A stretch of 64,000 nt of DNA from Cunninghamia lanceolata (taxonomy: Eukaryota > Streptophyta > Pinopsida > Cupressales > Cupressaceae): the NCBI GenBank assembly GCA_027924645.1, contig BSBN01000254.1, forward strand, positions 16,748,501-16,812,500. Direction: 5' to 3'. Position numbers and translations under genes: made by a program. The notes under the pieces are model-generated. The model was not told the origin of the DNA. It made no database searches and was given only the letters and a program-made list of their open reading frames with translations. Below, piece after piece: positions 11,460 to 23,389 of the stretch. Position 1 is the first letter of the stretch. Each line of letters starts with the position of its first letter.

Positions 11460-11900
11460 ATGCTATTTTTTTGGTGATAAAATGTAGTATTTTGTGGTTT
11501 GTATGTCATATGCAAAGTTGTTTGTATGTCAGGTCATGGTATAGGTCATGTCGAGTACAATCGGGTTTGTATATTGGTGTTTGTATGTATATGCTTAATG
11601 TTGGTGCCTTTTGTATGCAAGTCAGACTCGATAGGTTTTCACAAGTGGAATAAATAAAGTGTCAGGTTCACTTTGTACGTTGGTTTGTATGTATGTCTGA
11701 TATAAGTGCAAACAATATACAAATGAATATACATTCATCGACTCGGAGGAAGTATTAAACATGGTTCATTAAGGTAATTATGGTGGGTATTCACGTTCAC
11801 GTTTGTTTTTTCATCATTTGTATGTGGTTTTTTGTATGTATAAAATGGATGCACATTTTAACATACATACAAAGGATTGATACAAATGTTTCATTGTATA
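11460..11900 (+). repeat. TTTGTATGT motif cluster in U3
   Basis: TTTGTATGT and close variants recur many times (about 11500, 11522, 11580, 11685, 11820, 11834). The inverse motif ACATACAAA is clustered at 13200-13500 and also seen at 11860. The same clusters are present in the 3' LTR (29260-29650 and 30960-31260). They may be protein-binding sites or decayed short tandem repeats. Confidence 0.6.
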
Positions 11901-12249
11901 TGCAAAAGTTAAGGAAAAACAAGAACATATATTAACAGATTTTAAATAGGATTTAAATGAAACATAGGGCGTAATGATAGAAAGGCATTGTATAGTCAAA
12001 TTTAAAGAGATTGAGTGTTAACAGAATCAAAAGTTAAATTTGAGAGACCATATCACGTACATACAAATGCATAAAAGAAAAATAATCTAGAAAGAAGGTT
12101 AACAATCACAGATATACAAAAGTCTGATATATACCATATTGAAGATGTGCAAAGTATGTACAATAAAAAAGGGCCATATTTACAAGCCATATTCAAAATC
12201 TGAATTTGCAGTAGAAACAGAGAGACTAAAACATTCACAAAGGGAGGTA

Positions 12250-12790
12250 GTCTTCATGCCTTAGGGATTTCCATAAAACAGACCCATTCTAATTATGTCT
12301 GCAAAATGGCCAATCCAATCTAAGGTCTATGATACTTCCAATCCTTGAGTTAACCTTAGAAACCTGAGGCCAATTCTGGACCAGTCCCTGTGATCTGCTA
12401 AAGCTTGGTTTGAAAGTTGCATGAGAAAGGGCAGCCTAGTAAGTTGAACTCTAGGAACATGAACAAACTGACGCTCTGACGCTTATGGAATGCCAACCCC
12501 CATCTTAGATGCTAAAAGGACATCCACATCTATGACACGGTAGTCTACTTTAAAAATGTCCTGTAGCAGTATGAAAACTTCAATCTTATCAATGCTTATA
12601 TCTAGAATAGAAGCTAAAAACCAAGAGACAATATCAGAATTAAATCTGTAATAATCACAATTATTCAAGAAACTCTTTCCCACTATCATTTTGATGGCCT
12701 CCAGTTCTAGTTCGCAAAATAAGGGATTTACATGCCCCAAAATTAAACCTTTCAGAAGAGTGTCTGAAATTGGACCAAAAAATGCTATTT
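12250..12790 (-). pseudogene. Antisense coding-like frame in the 5' LTR U3
   Basis: On the minus strand a continuous frame of about 180 codons reads ISDTLLKGLILGHVNPLF, CELELEAIKMIVGKSFLNN, VSWFLASILDISIDKIEVF, VQLTRLPFLMQLSNQALA, RIGLRFLRLTQGLEVS and TLDWIGHFADIIRMG. Two stops interrupt it in this copy (near 12483 and 12328). At the second the 3' LTR has CAG. The matching stretch of the 3' LTR (about 30010-30550) keeps the same frame. I do not recognise the protein. It could be a captured host gene fragment or an antisense accessory gene. No start, promoter or intron can be shown. Confidence 0.5.
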
Positions 12791-13199
12791 GTCATCTAGA
12801 ATTGAGGAGACAGATAGGAGTAGTCATACTTGCAGAGTTTTTCTTTGAATTTTGAGGTAAGTAAAATGATGTTAAATAGATTCTTAAATAGAATTTCCAG
12901 ATGAGTTACAGGTTTAATTGACATTAATGATGACCAAGAGAAATTGAATAAGCATAAATGTGAGTGATATGGCACGCGTACTGACAGTCTAGTGAAGTGA
13001 AGGTTATTAATGTATTAGATTTTCTTTAAGCATGTCTTAAAGATTTGGTATTAATTACAAGTAGGTAAGGAAGGTGGGGTCTATAGTAGATATCTCGCAG
13101 TCGTATACTAGAGATACAAATGGATATCCAAGCGAAGATACACATAAATGAAAAGGTAAGATTCAACATAGATTTCAAGAGAAGTGAAATAAGGTTAAA

Positions 13200-13510
13200 T
13201 GCTTTGTATGTATGAAGGATTGCATGTTAATGACATACAATTCTAATACACAAAGAAATAAAACACATTGTCGGGAATACAAAGGTAAAGGGTTTGTATC
13301 GATTGCATTTGTATAAATGGTTTGCATCTATTCTATATACATTGTGAAATACAAACAAATGATACAAAGTTGAACATAAGGTAAGGAATAACACTATTGA
13401 TAACCCGTTGCATAGTAGGTTTGCATACAAATGGACATACAAATGGATATAGAAAAGATGATATATAAAGAGACATATAAAAGTGATATGTATGCAAAGG
13501 GCAAACTAAC
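13200..13510 (+). repeat. ACATACAAA/GATACAAATGG motif cluster in U3
   Basis: Many copies of CATACAAATGGA, GACATACAAA and TGTATGTATG lie here, in mostly opposite orientation to the cluster at 11460-11900. The corresponding part of the 3' LTR (30960-31270) has the motif even more regularly (ATACAAATGGACATACAAACG). Confidence 0.6.
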
Positions 13511-14058
13511 GGACACAATGTTCAAAATTAAAAGCAAAAATAGAAAGTCGAAGCTGTATGTGCATTAATTATCACATTTATTGGAAAATGAACATTGAAA
13601 TGATGAGATTTAACGTGCTAGGGTTAAAATAAAGTTTTTCTTTCAGAATTACATAGTTCAAGCTGAAATTACAGAGAAAGAGAACTATTGCATAGATTGA
13701 ACCAAAACTTCATTGCTAGATGGAATTTCAGAACAGGAATAGCTTGGAAAAATGGTATAGTGAGTCAACACTTGTAAGGTTGAGTTGTCACAGATATAGG
13801 TATGTTTCATAAAACACCATTACAATTTGGTTAGTGAAAAGTGTAGAATGATTATCAGTAATTTCGTTTTAAAAATGCAAGAAGATGTCAAATTATTGTA
13901 TTTGGTTAAGGTTATTAGATGATTGGGTTAAGTAATATGAAAATTGAAAATGGAAAAGACAAAAGGGGTTAGGGTAAATGTTAAATGTAAGAAACTCATA
14001 GTAAAACCCTAGGTAAATGAGGTAAAAACATGTATTTAAAAATGTAAATTTTCACAAG

Positions 14059-17000
14059 ATGGCCCTAAAACAAAAGACATCAGATCAAGGGGGTGAAGAG
14101 AAGGTGAAGAAAAAAACAAAACCACAAAAGGAAACAAAAAAGGAAGAGATGCCAGCACACAGAGCATATTCAACTTTAATTGGCACAAGCGGAGTAAAAA
14201 TTGATACAAATGTGGGGTCTTATGATGTAGAGGGTATTCTTCAGAAGATCACAACAATGGATGCTACCTTGGACATGAAATGCATTTGGAATAGTGGGTT
14301 ATAAAGAGCTACATGATTCCCCTTAGCCATGGAAGCTAAGGATTTAGTTTTGGAATGTATTTACAGATATGATCTAAGTACCAGAAAGGTAGTGCATGAA
14401 AACCAAGTTATTGTAGATTTGACTACTAAAGGAATAGCAGAGACATTTGGTTTATATATTCAAGAGAAAATGGTGGATATAGATATAGACTAATACAATG
14501 AGGACTTTAATAGTAATAAAAAAGACTACAAAAGTAAAATCTCATATAGCTGGTACAATGCAGAGAATAAACCCAAGGCTGTAGAAAGAGTGCCCAAGAA
14601 TCTGCATAGAATAGATTTCAAGGAAGAAATACATATGATGATAACAATGTTGAGCAGGCTAGTAGGTTTGAGAGATGCCATTAAATGTGAGCCCTGGATG
14701 TTCACTGTCATTCAATTCATAAGGGAAACAAAAAGAGAAGATGGACAAATTTGTTGGGCCAAGACTATTAGTATGGCCATTTGGAAGTAGGCTATGTTTA
14801 GAAAACAAAAGATGATGCCTTTTTATTTGTCTTCATATGTATTATACTCATGTGCATCAATGATTTGACCATAGATAATTAGAATTGATAGAGTTGGGAC
14901 TATGAGGAATGGCCTAGGTCAGATGTTAGTATATGAACATTATCTAGACTTACAAGAAGATAATGCACTAAGGAAATATGCCTTGGTCAATGATGTATTT
15001 TATACTTTCATGGTAAGAATTTTAAAAGGACAAAAGGACAAAAGATTATTTGAAGATGTAGAAAACACTATTGGATTGCATAGTTCTTTGTATATATAAT
15101 TCAAAAACTTTATGTATATTACAACTGAAGGTTTTGAAGGAAAACCATTCATGATGCCTAGATATCCATCTAATAAGTCAATTGTGTTAGAGTTCTCAAG
15201 ACAAAATTTGAATGCTTTAAAGATATAAAAGAAGAGATATGGAAGAGGGAACCTTAAACTTCCTTGGGTAGCTGGAAGATATTTTTGCTATAATGAAGAG
15301 GTGGCTGAATATTCAGAGAAGGAATTGAGATATTATGGTTTCAAGGAATTTGAATTAGCAAGGCATTTTGATCCTTTTCACAGGATCCAAAGAACCATTG
15401 ATTCCAAATTTAAGCATCAAGTGCACATTGAAGACTATTGGTTAGATTGCAAAAATGATAAAGAAGTGAGGAAAAGGGCTCATAAAAGGCTAACATTAGA
15501 GAAGATGAGAACCATGGGAGAAATTTATGTGCCTCCAGAGATTGAAGATAATGATAAATTGTTGCATCATAGTTATGAGAGTGCAAGGCTTGTTCCCATT
15601 GGTGAGCCTGATTGGACATAGCCATGGAATACATCGTTGGATACACTATCTAAACCAGTGATTTTATTTTCCAAAACATGGTTGAAAGATAGAATAGAAG
15701 AACTCAAGGCTAATGGAATTGAACCCACATTTCCAATGAAAGGTAAAAAAAGAGTAAGGGAGCATTAAGATGAGCTCCAATGTTTTTATGAGAAGAAAAG
15801 AAGGGTTGTAGGAGCAAAGATTATTGAAAAGGGTAAGAATGCCACTCTAATGGATCCATATGCCTTGGGGGTGACAGTGGCATTATCTTCAGGTACATTT
15901 ATGGAGGTAGAATCATCTAGCCATAACATCAGTATAGAACAAACCCAAGCAGTCAAGGGGCGAACAAGATAGAAGATCATGAGGGCCATAGCATTAGAAA
16001 TATCAAAACACGAAACATCAAAACAAGATGATATTATAGGTGCACAATAGGTAGGTGCTAAGTTGAGTAGCATACCCAGTGAAGCTATAGGGGAAGAAAA
16101 AAGACAAGCTTATACAAAGGTTAAGAAAGAGTTGGTTGAAGAAAAGATACAAGAGTCAAGATTGCATGAAGCCAAAAATGTAAGTGAAACTGTCAATGTT
16201 GAGGATGACAATAGTGATAGTGAGGTTAGAGAAGTAAATCCTAAAATAAGAAAGGAAGCTGATAAAGATGAAGAAGAATTAAGTGAATACTCTAGTGCAA
16301 GAGAGGGGCATGGTACTTAGACATATATGGAAATTGAACAAAGCCCACAACCTGAAGAAGAAAATGTACAAGACATATGGGAGACAATGGACCCTTTTGG
16401 TACTAGTGTCATCTGAAATCATAGAAGATGTACAAAATGTGGCACAACAGATAGAGGAGTCTGAGAAAGAGGACACACCAGAGAAAACAGTGAAGGAAAC
16501 ACTAGCCCATGCTAAGAAGGAAGAAAGGATAGGTGCTTTAGGTGCTGATGTGTTAGGTATGTTGAATATGTATAATGAGGATAGGGAGGAAGAAAGGGAT
16601 ATAGGGAATAAGCATGAAAAGGAGAAAGATACCGAAGAACCTGAAAAGAACATAGGTTAATCTTCATAAATAGCACAAATAAATATGTCTGAGAAAGTAC
16701 ATGAATAGGGTAAACCATTAGGTGAATCTAGTAAACCATCAGGTGAATCAATGGAGCTATTAGAGAAACCTGAAGAAGGAAAGGAAGAAGTAAAGAATGT
16801 TGTTGAAGATAACATTGAACTTGAGATGCAAACAAAATGTGAGGGAAAGGAGAATGTGGAGAAAGAAAATAAGGAAGAAGAAAAACAAAAAGAGACTTCA
16901 GAGAAAGAGAATCCAGAAGAAGGTGATGAAGAAGGAGGAGACACTGAAATGGAGGAGGATAGTAATGAGGGAGAATCAGAACAAAGGAAAGATCCAATTG

Positions 17001-18425
17001 CTCTAGAACAGGGCCCTCAACCTCCTCAACAGCAACAATAGGCACATTTGGAACAAACATAAATGGAGAAACGTCAAAAGGAGGTGATAGATGAAGAAAA
17101 GGTAGAAAAGGCTACCAAGGAAGTTCTCTCCTGGTTGGGTTTGGAGGTCAAAAGAGAAAAGCTAGAGGTAAAATTGGTACCTATTGATATTAAAAGTCTA
17201 TTAGGTGCTTGTACACCACAGAAAGAGAAGAGAAAAGCCAAAAGCATATCAGCCATACAAAGAGGTCCTTCTGGATCAAGGAGTTTAAATCTAGCAATTC
17301 CCCAAAGTGATAAGTCAAAAGGAGAAATAACTATTGAAGATTATAAGATAATTAATATGGATCTAGGCCACATGACCTAAGAACAACACATAAGTGAATG
17401 GGAGGATATGCACCAGGCCACTGCAAAGATACTGAAAAAAGATAAGGATAAACATGAATACTTAAAGCAACACATTGTCCAATTACAACAATTTATCAAG
17501 GGATGTGTGTTTCTAGGGTAAGTATACTGTAATTGCCTACAAAAATGACAATATTATCTAAGGAAGTTGTAAAGGAGATGGGGAATAAGAAGATTGAAGC
17601 CAACATTTTTGAGAAATGGCTTAAAGGCCTCATACAGAAAGGAGAAGAAATAATAGGACAAGCAACAACTAGTTGGGAGATGGCTTTGGCAAAAAAGAAT
17701 AAGTGCAATGTAATATTACATAAATGCCAATTTAGAAAAGAAGAATGTAAATCATAAATAAAGTAGCTTGATGAAATAAAAGATAGAACAAAGGAACTAA
17801 TAATCGATGGAGCCTTTACTTCTTGAATGGTCAATCAGTTACCACAGGCCAAATTGGAATTGAAGTATGAAGAAGAAATACTTAAGAGATGCATCACTAA
17901 CACAAGGGACCTAGAAGAGGACATAGACAATATGATAAGGATACATATCAAATTGATAGAGAAGCTTATTGGGCATGAATGCCTACAAGTACCTGCATAT
18001 GGATTGGAAAAAGCTGTGAAGGAATTTAAGGCAATATTCTCACCATGTTTGGAGAACCCCGCAACACACCTAAGAACATAAATGATTGATTCTATGATGG
18101 AAGTAGGTGCCAAACTCAAAAAAAATTAGGAAAAAGTTGAAGACTATGAAGCAAAAGAGAAGATGTTAAAAGGAGTCCAAGCACAAGAATTCACATGGGA
18201 AAATAGCAAGGAAAGTGATCGTACTTTCATCAAAGGAGTAACAGGTAATTTTGCACAATACCTAAGTAAATAGAAAGTATTGCAAGAGGACATGTAGGGT
18301 TAGAATGTAATTGAGAAATAGTGTCAACCAAAGTCAACAAACGAGAAGAAGTCAAAGGCAGGTAACTTTATTTTGAAAAGATTCCAAAAGCATCCTTTGA
18401 GTCAAACAAAGATGCCATGGAGATA
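14059..18425 (+). pseudogene. Accessory frame of about 1,450 codons inside U3 of the 5' LTR (not gag or pol)
   Basis: A reading frame starts at ATG 14059 (MALKQKTSDQGGEEKVKKK) and can be followed, with stops and shifts, to KSKAGNFILKRFQKHPLSQ and TKMPWR near 18420, about 100 bp before a TATA box. The N-terminal third (about 14200-15800) looks globular, with blocks such as LAMEAKDLVLECIYRYDLST, MLSRLVGLRDAIKCEPWMF, ELRYYGFKEFELARHFDPF and ARLVPIGEPDWT. The middle (about 16060-17060) is Glu/Lys-rich and probably disordered. The C-terminal part (about 17060-18420) is helical. The first domain loosely recalls the plant transposon-protein/mobile-domain proteins found in other large plant elements; I offer that only as a lead. 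The same frame occurs in the 3' LTR, with fewer stops in places. Confidence 0.7.
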
Positions 18426-18528
18426 ATTTCAAAGCAGTTAGGAATTGATTCCTACCCTTAATCTAAAGAATATTTAATGAGGACCTTTGATTGTATTTTG
18501 TAACCATGGTAGTAGGAAGCTTCAAAAT

Positions 18529-18537
18529 CTATATAAG
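18529..18537 (+). promoter_or_regulatory. TATA box of the 5' LTR
   Basis: CTATATAAG lies about 940 bp from the LTR end, just after the U3 frame stops, and is conserved in the 3' LTR at 41960-41968. Transcription would start about 30 bp downstream, so U3 is about 7.35 kb and R-U5 about 0.9 kb. Confidence 0.65.
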
Positions 18538-19477
18538 AAGGTTTGCTACTTGTATTATTTACATAGGGATTTTAGAATTTTAGCTAGAGTTTGTAATTTG
18601 TCAAGGTTTATTGCAGTAGTGATGTATTTCTTTTAGTTTAGAAGGGGAGGTCACCTATGTCTACATTAAAGAGTACGTGGAATGTCTGCTCTCTTTGATG
18701 TATCTGTCAAAATGTCTGTAAGTTCTGTGGTGATTTGATTAATGAAACAGAAGTCATTCTTACATTGTATATCTTGTATGAATTTGTACTTTGAATATAA
18801 GTAAAATTCAAAATTTTGCATCTATTTCTCAGTGTTTCTGATTTTGACTTGTATTTGAGTATTTTTCTTTGAAAGCTTGCAATCTTTGGTGTATGTTCAT
18901 GAAAATGTTCAGGAGTTTATACTTGTAGATTTGAATGTGTTGATTTGATCAATTTACTATATTCCTTAAAGCATGAGTAATAGAACATTTAGATCCTATA
19001 AGGAATGATACTTCAATTCAATTTCTCTCACTTTTCTCCAACAATTGAAAATAATTAGCTTAAATGCAAAAATTTGAAGGAAATTGTCTTGCATTCACAT
19101 AAAGAATGAGTAATTACATTGATATTTGACAATTTTCATATTAATTTGATAGACAAAGCTTGTTTCATAGAAATTCATACAAAGCTTTGTGATACAATAG
19201 TGAATTTATGCAAAAGAGTAAGTACTTTGATGATATTTTGAACAATTTGTATAATTGGAGTCCAGTAAGTCACCGATTGCTTTAATTTACGTAAGGCCCC
19301 TTGAACATTATAGCTTCACGTCAACCTAATGAATTATCCACAAGGTCAAGAGCTGACCATAGAGAAACTTGAGATTAAGAATTCTTAGTCAATTCTTCAT
19401 ATCTTTCAAGACAGCTAAGGTTCATTTTTTGAATTTTAGCTTTGTTATGAATGTGTAAAAGAAATCATCAACAATTT

Positions 19478-19495
19478 TGGCACTAGAAGGAGGGC
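19478..19495 (+). other. Primer-binding site of the giant gypsy element
   Basis: TGGCACTAGAAGGAGGGC starts 4 nt after the LTR end at 19473. TGG pairs with the CCA end of a tRNA, the normal start of minus-strand synthesis. It is not the initiator-Met type used by the other two gypsy elements here. I cannot name the tRNA with confidence. Confidence 0.7.
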
Positions 19496-19683
19496 CTGAT
19501 AAGAATTAAGGTAAGATTTGTGCAAAGCTAGCTCATAATAGTGGTTGAGTGACTAGGTCTAGGTCTAGTTCTGAAGACATCTTTATGCAATTACCTGATA
19601 GGAGACAGAATAAAGATTCATTGATCTGGAATCCTAGAATATCACATGTAGGAGGTTCATCATGAACTCCTCTTGGATCACCT

Positions 19684-20007
19684 TTGAATATACATAATAT
19701 TGTATGTCCTGATAGTTCTTTGTTTACATCCCTGAATCTTGGTTCAGAACCTCCCAAAGGTCCTAGTCCTCCTAGAAGCCCAAGTCCGTCCTTAAATACA
19801 AGTCCATCTAGAGGTTCAAGTCCATCTAGAGGGCCTAGTCCACTTCCAGGTCTAGTAATGGCATATTTCAATGTCAATTCCCCTATAACATTCAATGATT
19901 ATTATGAGATGCTAAAGAATCCTGATAAGATTTGTCCTAAGTATCAATTGCATCAAGATTCTAATGTAGAGTGCATAGTGGAAGTGGGAAAAGAACAACA
20001 AACTTGA
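19684..20007 (+). pseudogene. Gag N-terminal part of the giant gypsy element
   Basis: The open frame of 107 codons has a low-complexity Ser/Pro region with short repeats (PSPPRSPSPSLNTSPSRGSS), then AYFNVNSPITFNDYYEMLKN. It sits where gag should begin, between the PBS and the retrotransposon-gag core at 21764. It ends at a TGA at 20005-20007 where unrelated sequence starts. No conserved domain is visible in it; assignment rests on position. Confidence 0.5.
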
Positions 20008-21763
20008 TCAGTGAGATATGACCTATGTCTTGGCGATCCACACTTATCCGCCAAACATACCTCCGTCGGCCACCTTGTAACTTCTCCTACTAATCCTCAA
20101 CTCTTCCTGACAGTCAACTCCCCTTGTCTTTGGAGAGGCTTTCTCTATTGGTAGATTCTTCCAAACTCCTACTGATACACCGATGCAGGTTATGTTCCAC
20201 TTGACTTAATCATAATGGTTAGTCTTGCCTCTATTGGCTAGACAATTGCTATCTATCACTTCAGGATTCAATATGCCGATATGCCGATGCTTGATTCAAA
20301 GAAACTCATATACATTGCTCGACTCGTTCTCACCGGTGGGCTACGGTACATTTGCACCGATTCACCATCACACACCGGTCACCAGTTGTGTGTTTTGCCA
20401 CATACAATCACAATATACATTTCCAACATTGATTTGGTGGGACCCTCCATCTTCATTCACCAGTTGTATGTTTCGCCACATATAAACTCAATATGCATTG
20501 CCAATATGCATTTGGTGGGACCCTTGATCTTCGGTCTGACTTTAGCCATCGATGGGCTACTTGTATGTCCTTCTAACACACCGATACAACCAAATTACAT
20601 ATGCAAGACTTGACTTGCTATTCCGGTGATCAAAGTAACTTTACCTTGCTACAGTCGGTCACCTTGTGCATCCATCGAAATGTGCATTCCAACATAGATT
20701 CTACTTTACCGCTATAGCCAATCACTCCTTTGTATCTAAAGAAATGTATATCCTTAACATGTAACTCTGAGATACATACAAATATGATATGCATTCACGA
20801 TATACACTCGGCAACCTGATATATATTCTTAATATACATTGCACAATGTATATTCAATGAGTCTTCCTTGTTCTTTGCTGATGCCCTTGTATCAGTCTAA
20901 CACCGTTGATCGGTGTAACTCAAAAAGGGTTCCTCCGAAGGCGAAGTTACACCGATGGTGACTTCAGTTACAATATGACTACACAAACATAAACTAGATA
21001 CACAGAAATAAAATTCAACAGAACAATAAGGTTCACAACTTTCGACAGACACTCGACCACCATCAATTTGGCCACTCCACAAACTACTCTCATATAACAA
21101 TACTTCCTCGATGACTAGTCACATAGAGATGCCTAGTCAGACTCAAGCCCGAACTCCATGGTTCCCAGGGTGTTGGCAGAAAATGACAGAAAATAGAAAA
21201 AATACACTATTTTCCTCCATCACACTAAGAATGAGAATACTTTCAGTGGACAGAGGAATAACACTCCATTTGTTCACCAAAACCTAGTTCTAGGTTTTCT
21301 AACCAGTCTCTGAAAAGGAACTACTTCTCAAAAACTACAACACTCTAAGACACCAGATCAATTCCAAAGAAAACTACTCTACTACATGAACACTTCCAGT
21401 CAGTACGGAATGACAATCACAAAGAACTATTCAGAAATAACAAAGTTTCAACACCCAAAAATCTAGTTCTTCCTTCATTCACCTTCATCTCTGTCCCTTA
21501 CATCATACTTCTCACCTATAAAAGGCTTGAGACAATAGTTTATATCCTCGAACCGTGCAAAACTGATTTGAAAATTAGTTAGCCGTTGGATTTCTCCTAT
21601 CACAAGCAAAACCACATGTCTTCCTTGTGTAATTACATCAATTTGACCAAAACATGGTCTACATAGGTCTAGTGACCAAATTAACCCAAAAACCCTTATT
21701 ACAACATGAAATGGCTTAAAAGCCTTATTGAAAAACAAACAAAAACATGACTCATGCACCACA
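20005..21763 (-). mobile_element. Probable insertion between gag parts, LTR-like on the minus strand
   Basis: About 1.76 kb with no gag similarity separates the gag N-terminus and core. On the minus strand it starts TGTGGTGCATG (21763) and could end CTCACTGATCA (20005), so it has TG...CA ends. A TATA-like CTTTTATAGG on the minus strand lies near 21520. Short direct repeats of ACACCGAT and CACCGGT lie in 20160-20620. I found no convincing target-site duplication, so it may instead be an intron-like or leader segment of the element. The small open frames inside are not recognisable. Confidence 0.4.
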
Positions 21764-23050
21764 GAGAAGGTGCTCCTGCACCAGATCTAGAGGATCATAT
21801 TAGGATATTCAACAAAGCATGCTTTAGAGCAAGATTAGAACATGAAGATGTAGTGTGTAGGCTGTTCCCTTACACCTTCAATGAGCAATCTTCTAACTAG
21901 TATGTCAACTTGCCAAATGGTTATATTTCTTCTTGGGTGCTCATGGAGGAAGCATTCGTGTCTAGGTTTAGGGGACCAATTGATCCTTCTACCTTATATC
22001 ATAAATTGGCAGCGATTAAAAGAGGTGAAGGAGAGCTCATTGAAAATTTCAATGATAGGTTTCAGAAGGCTTTCTCTAGGTTAGTTGCTCCTTATACTAT
22101 AACTCCTGAGGCCTTATTAGCCATGTATTATTTAGCCTTGGATCCATTGATTACTATGTTTGTCAAAAGAAAGGTTGATATAGATACTATATCAAAGGAT
22201 TATAAAGAAGCAGTCGCTCTAAACTAGGAGATGAGACAAATGACCAACAATCCTTTTATAAATGTAGGAAATCCTGGGATGCAAAATAAGACTCAACCTT
22301 GGAATGGAGTTCCCATGCATCATACTCCATTGTTAAATCCAATTCCTACACATACACCTATGTATAATCCTTCCCCCATTCAGGCTATAGTTCCTTATAT
22401 TGGTAACAATACTAGTAACAATCAGACTAATGGTTAGTCATTCTTCCAACCTCCTCAAGATACTTTTGTTGCTAAGGTACAAGATGATAAAGAGGAAATA
22501 AAAGAAATAGCTACACACTTATGAAGGTTAACCATTGAGATGACACAATTCAGGAATGAGAATTTCTATGGTAGAAATACTCAGGGATATAGTCAAAACC
22601 AGAGTCAGAATTATAGTCAAGGCCAAAGTTCAAATCAAAATCAGAATTACAATCAAGGACAAAATCATAATCAAGGATAGGAATGCAAAATAGAGGATAT
22701 AATGGAGATAATAAATCTTGGGGTAGTAACAATAGAAATCAAAGTCAACCTAGGCCATCCAAAACATGGAACACAGGACCAAACAATGGTACTTTGGCAT
22801 CTCCATTTGAGAGTCTAGATAATCAGGAAGGAAAACAACTCACTTGAATTCAAATGGCCAATGTAGCATTAAAAAATTGGTGCAAGATTCACAATACAAG
22901 TGCACATGATGAGCTTGATTGTCCTCAATTTCATCTTGTTGCTAGCATTTTTAACATTGATGTACAAGCTCCTACTTTTGAGTTTCTCATTCCTAAGGGG
23001 AATGAGATAGTACCTTCAGGGTTTTAGTTTGCCTTAGTCTTAGAATGTTT
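21764..23050 (+). pseudogene. Gag core and zinc-finger region of the giant gypsy element
   Basis: The retrotransposon-gag core starts as DLEDHIRIFNKACFRARLEH, VCRLFPYTFN, then WVLMEEAFVSRF, IKRGEGELIENFNDRFQKAF and ALDPLITMFVKRKVD (to 22227). A Gln/Asn/Ser-rich linker follows (22231-22740; repeated NQSQNYSQGQ units). A degenerate zinc-finger-like WCKIHNTSAHDELDCPQFH ends near 22935. This C-x2-H...H...C form is typical of plant non-chromovirus gypsy Gag. TAG stops at 22228 and 22438 and a stop at 21898 break it. The protein would form the virus-like particle. Confidence 0.75.
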
Positions 23051-23389
23051 CACTTTCACAACTAGAGAGGAAGATAATCAAATATTAGAGGGTGAACCTT
23101 ATTTTTGTGAGAATTTGTATCCTAAATCAACCCTAGTACTAGATTCTTTTTAGTTTCCTTTTGAAACTAAAAATGAGGTATTAAATGAGTCAGAGGAGGT
23201 GTAGGATTTTCAGTAGTCTAATAGGAATCACACTTATAATCTGAGGAACAATACCAAGCCTGGAGGTCCTTTCACTACCTCCACTCCTCTAGATCAACAT
23301 GCAAGTAACAATCCTACAACCTTGAAAGATAATCACCAAGGTATTGTGGCACAACAACATCAAAAGTTCAAGTAAAAAAAATAGAATCT

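Larger units (their letters stand above)
11208..19473 (+). mobile_element. 5' LTR (8.27 kb) of the giant gypsy element
   Basis: This block matches 28972-42904 (minus its own nested insertion) along the full length. The two LTRs are 8,266 bp and about 8,257 bp. Boundaries come from the target-site duplication ATTCC at 11203-11207 and 42905-42909. The 3' copy starts TGTTTTGATG and both end ATCATCAACA. The 5' copy starts TATTCTGATG, so its terminal TG has mutated to TA. A sample near the start shows about 10 differences in 190 bp, so the insertion is not recent. U3 holds a long sense reading frame, an antisense coding-like frame and a TATA box near 18529. An LTR of this length is exceptional. 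Confidence 0.9.
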
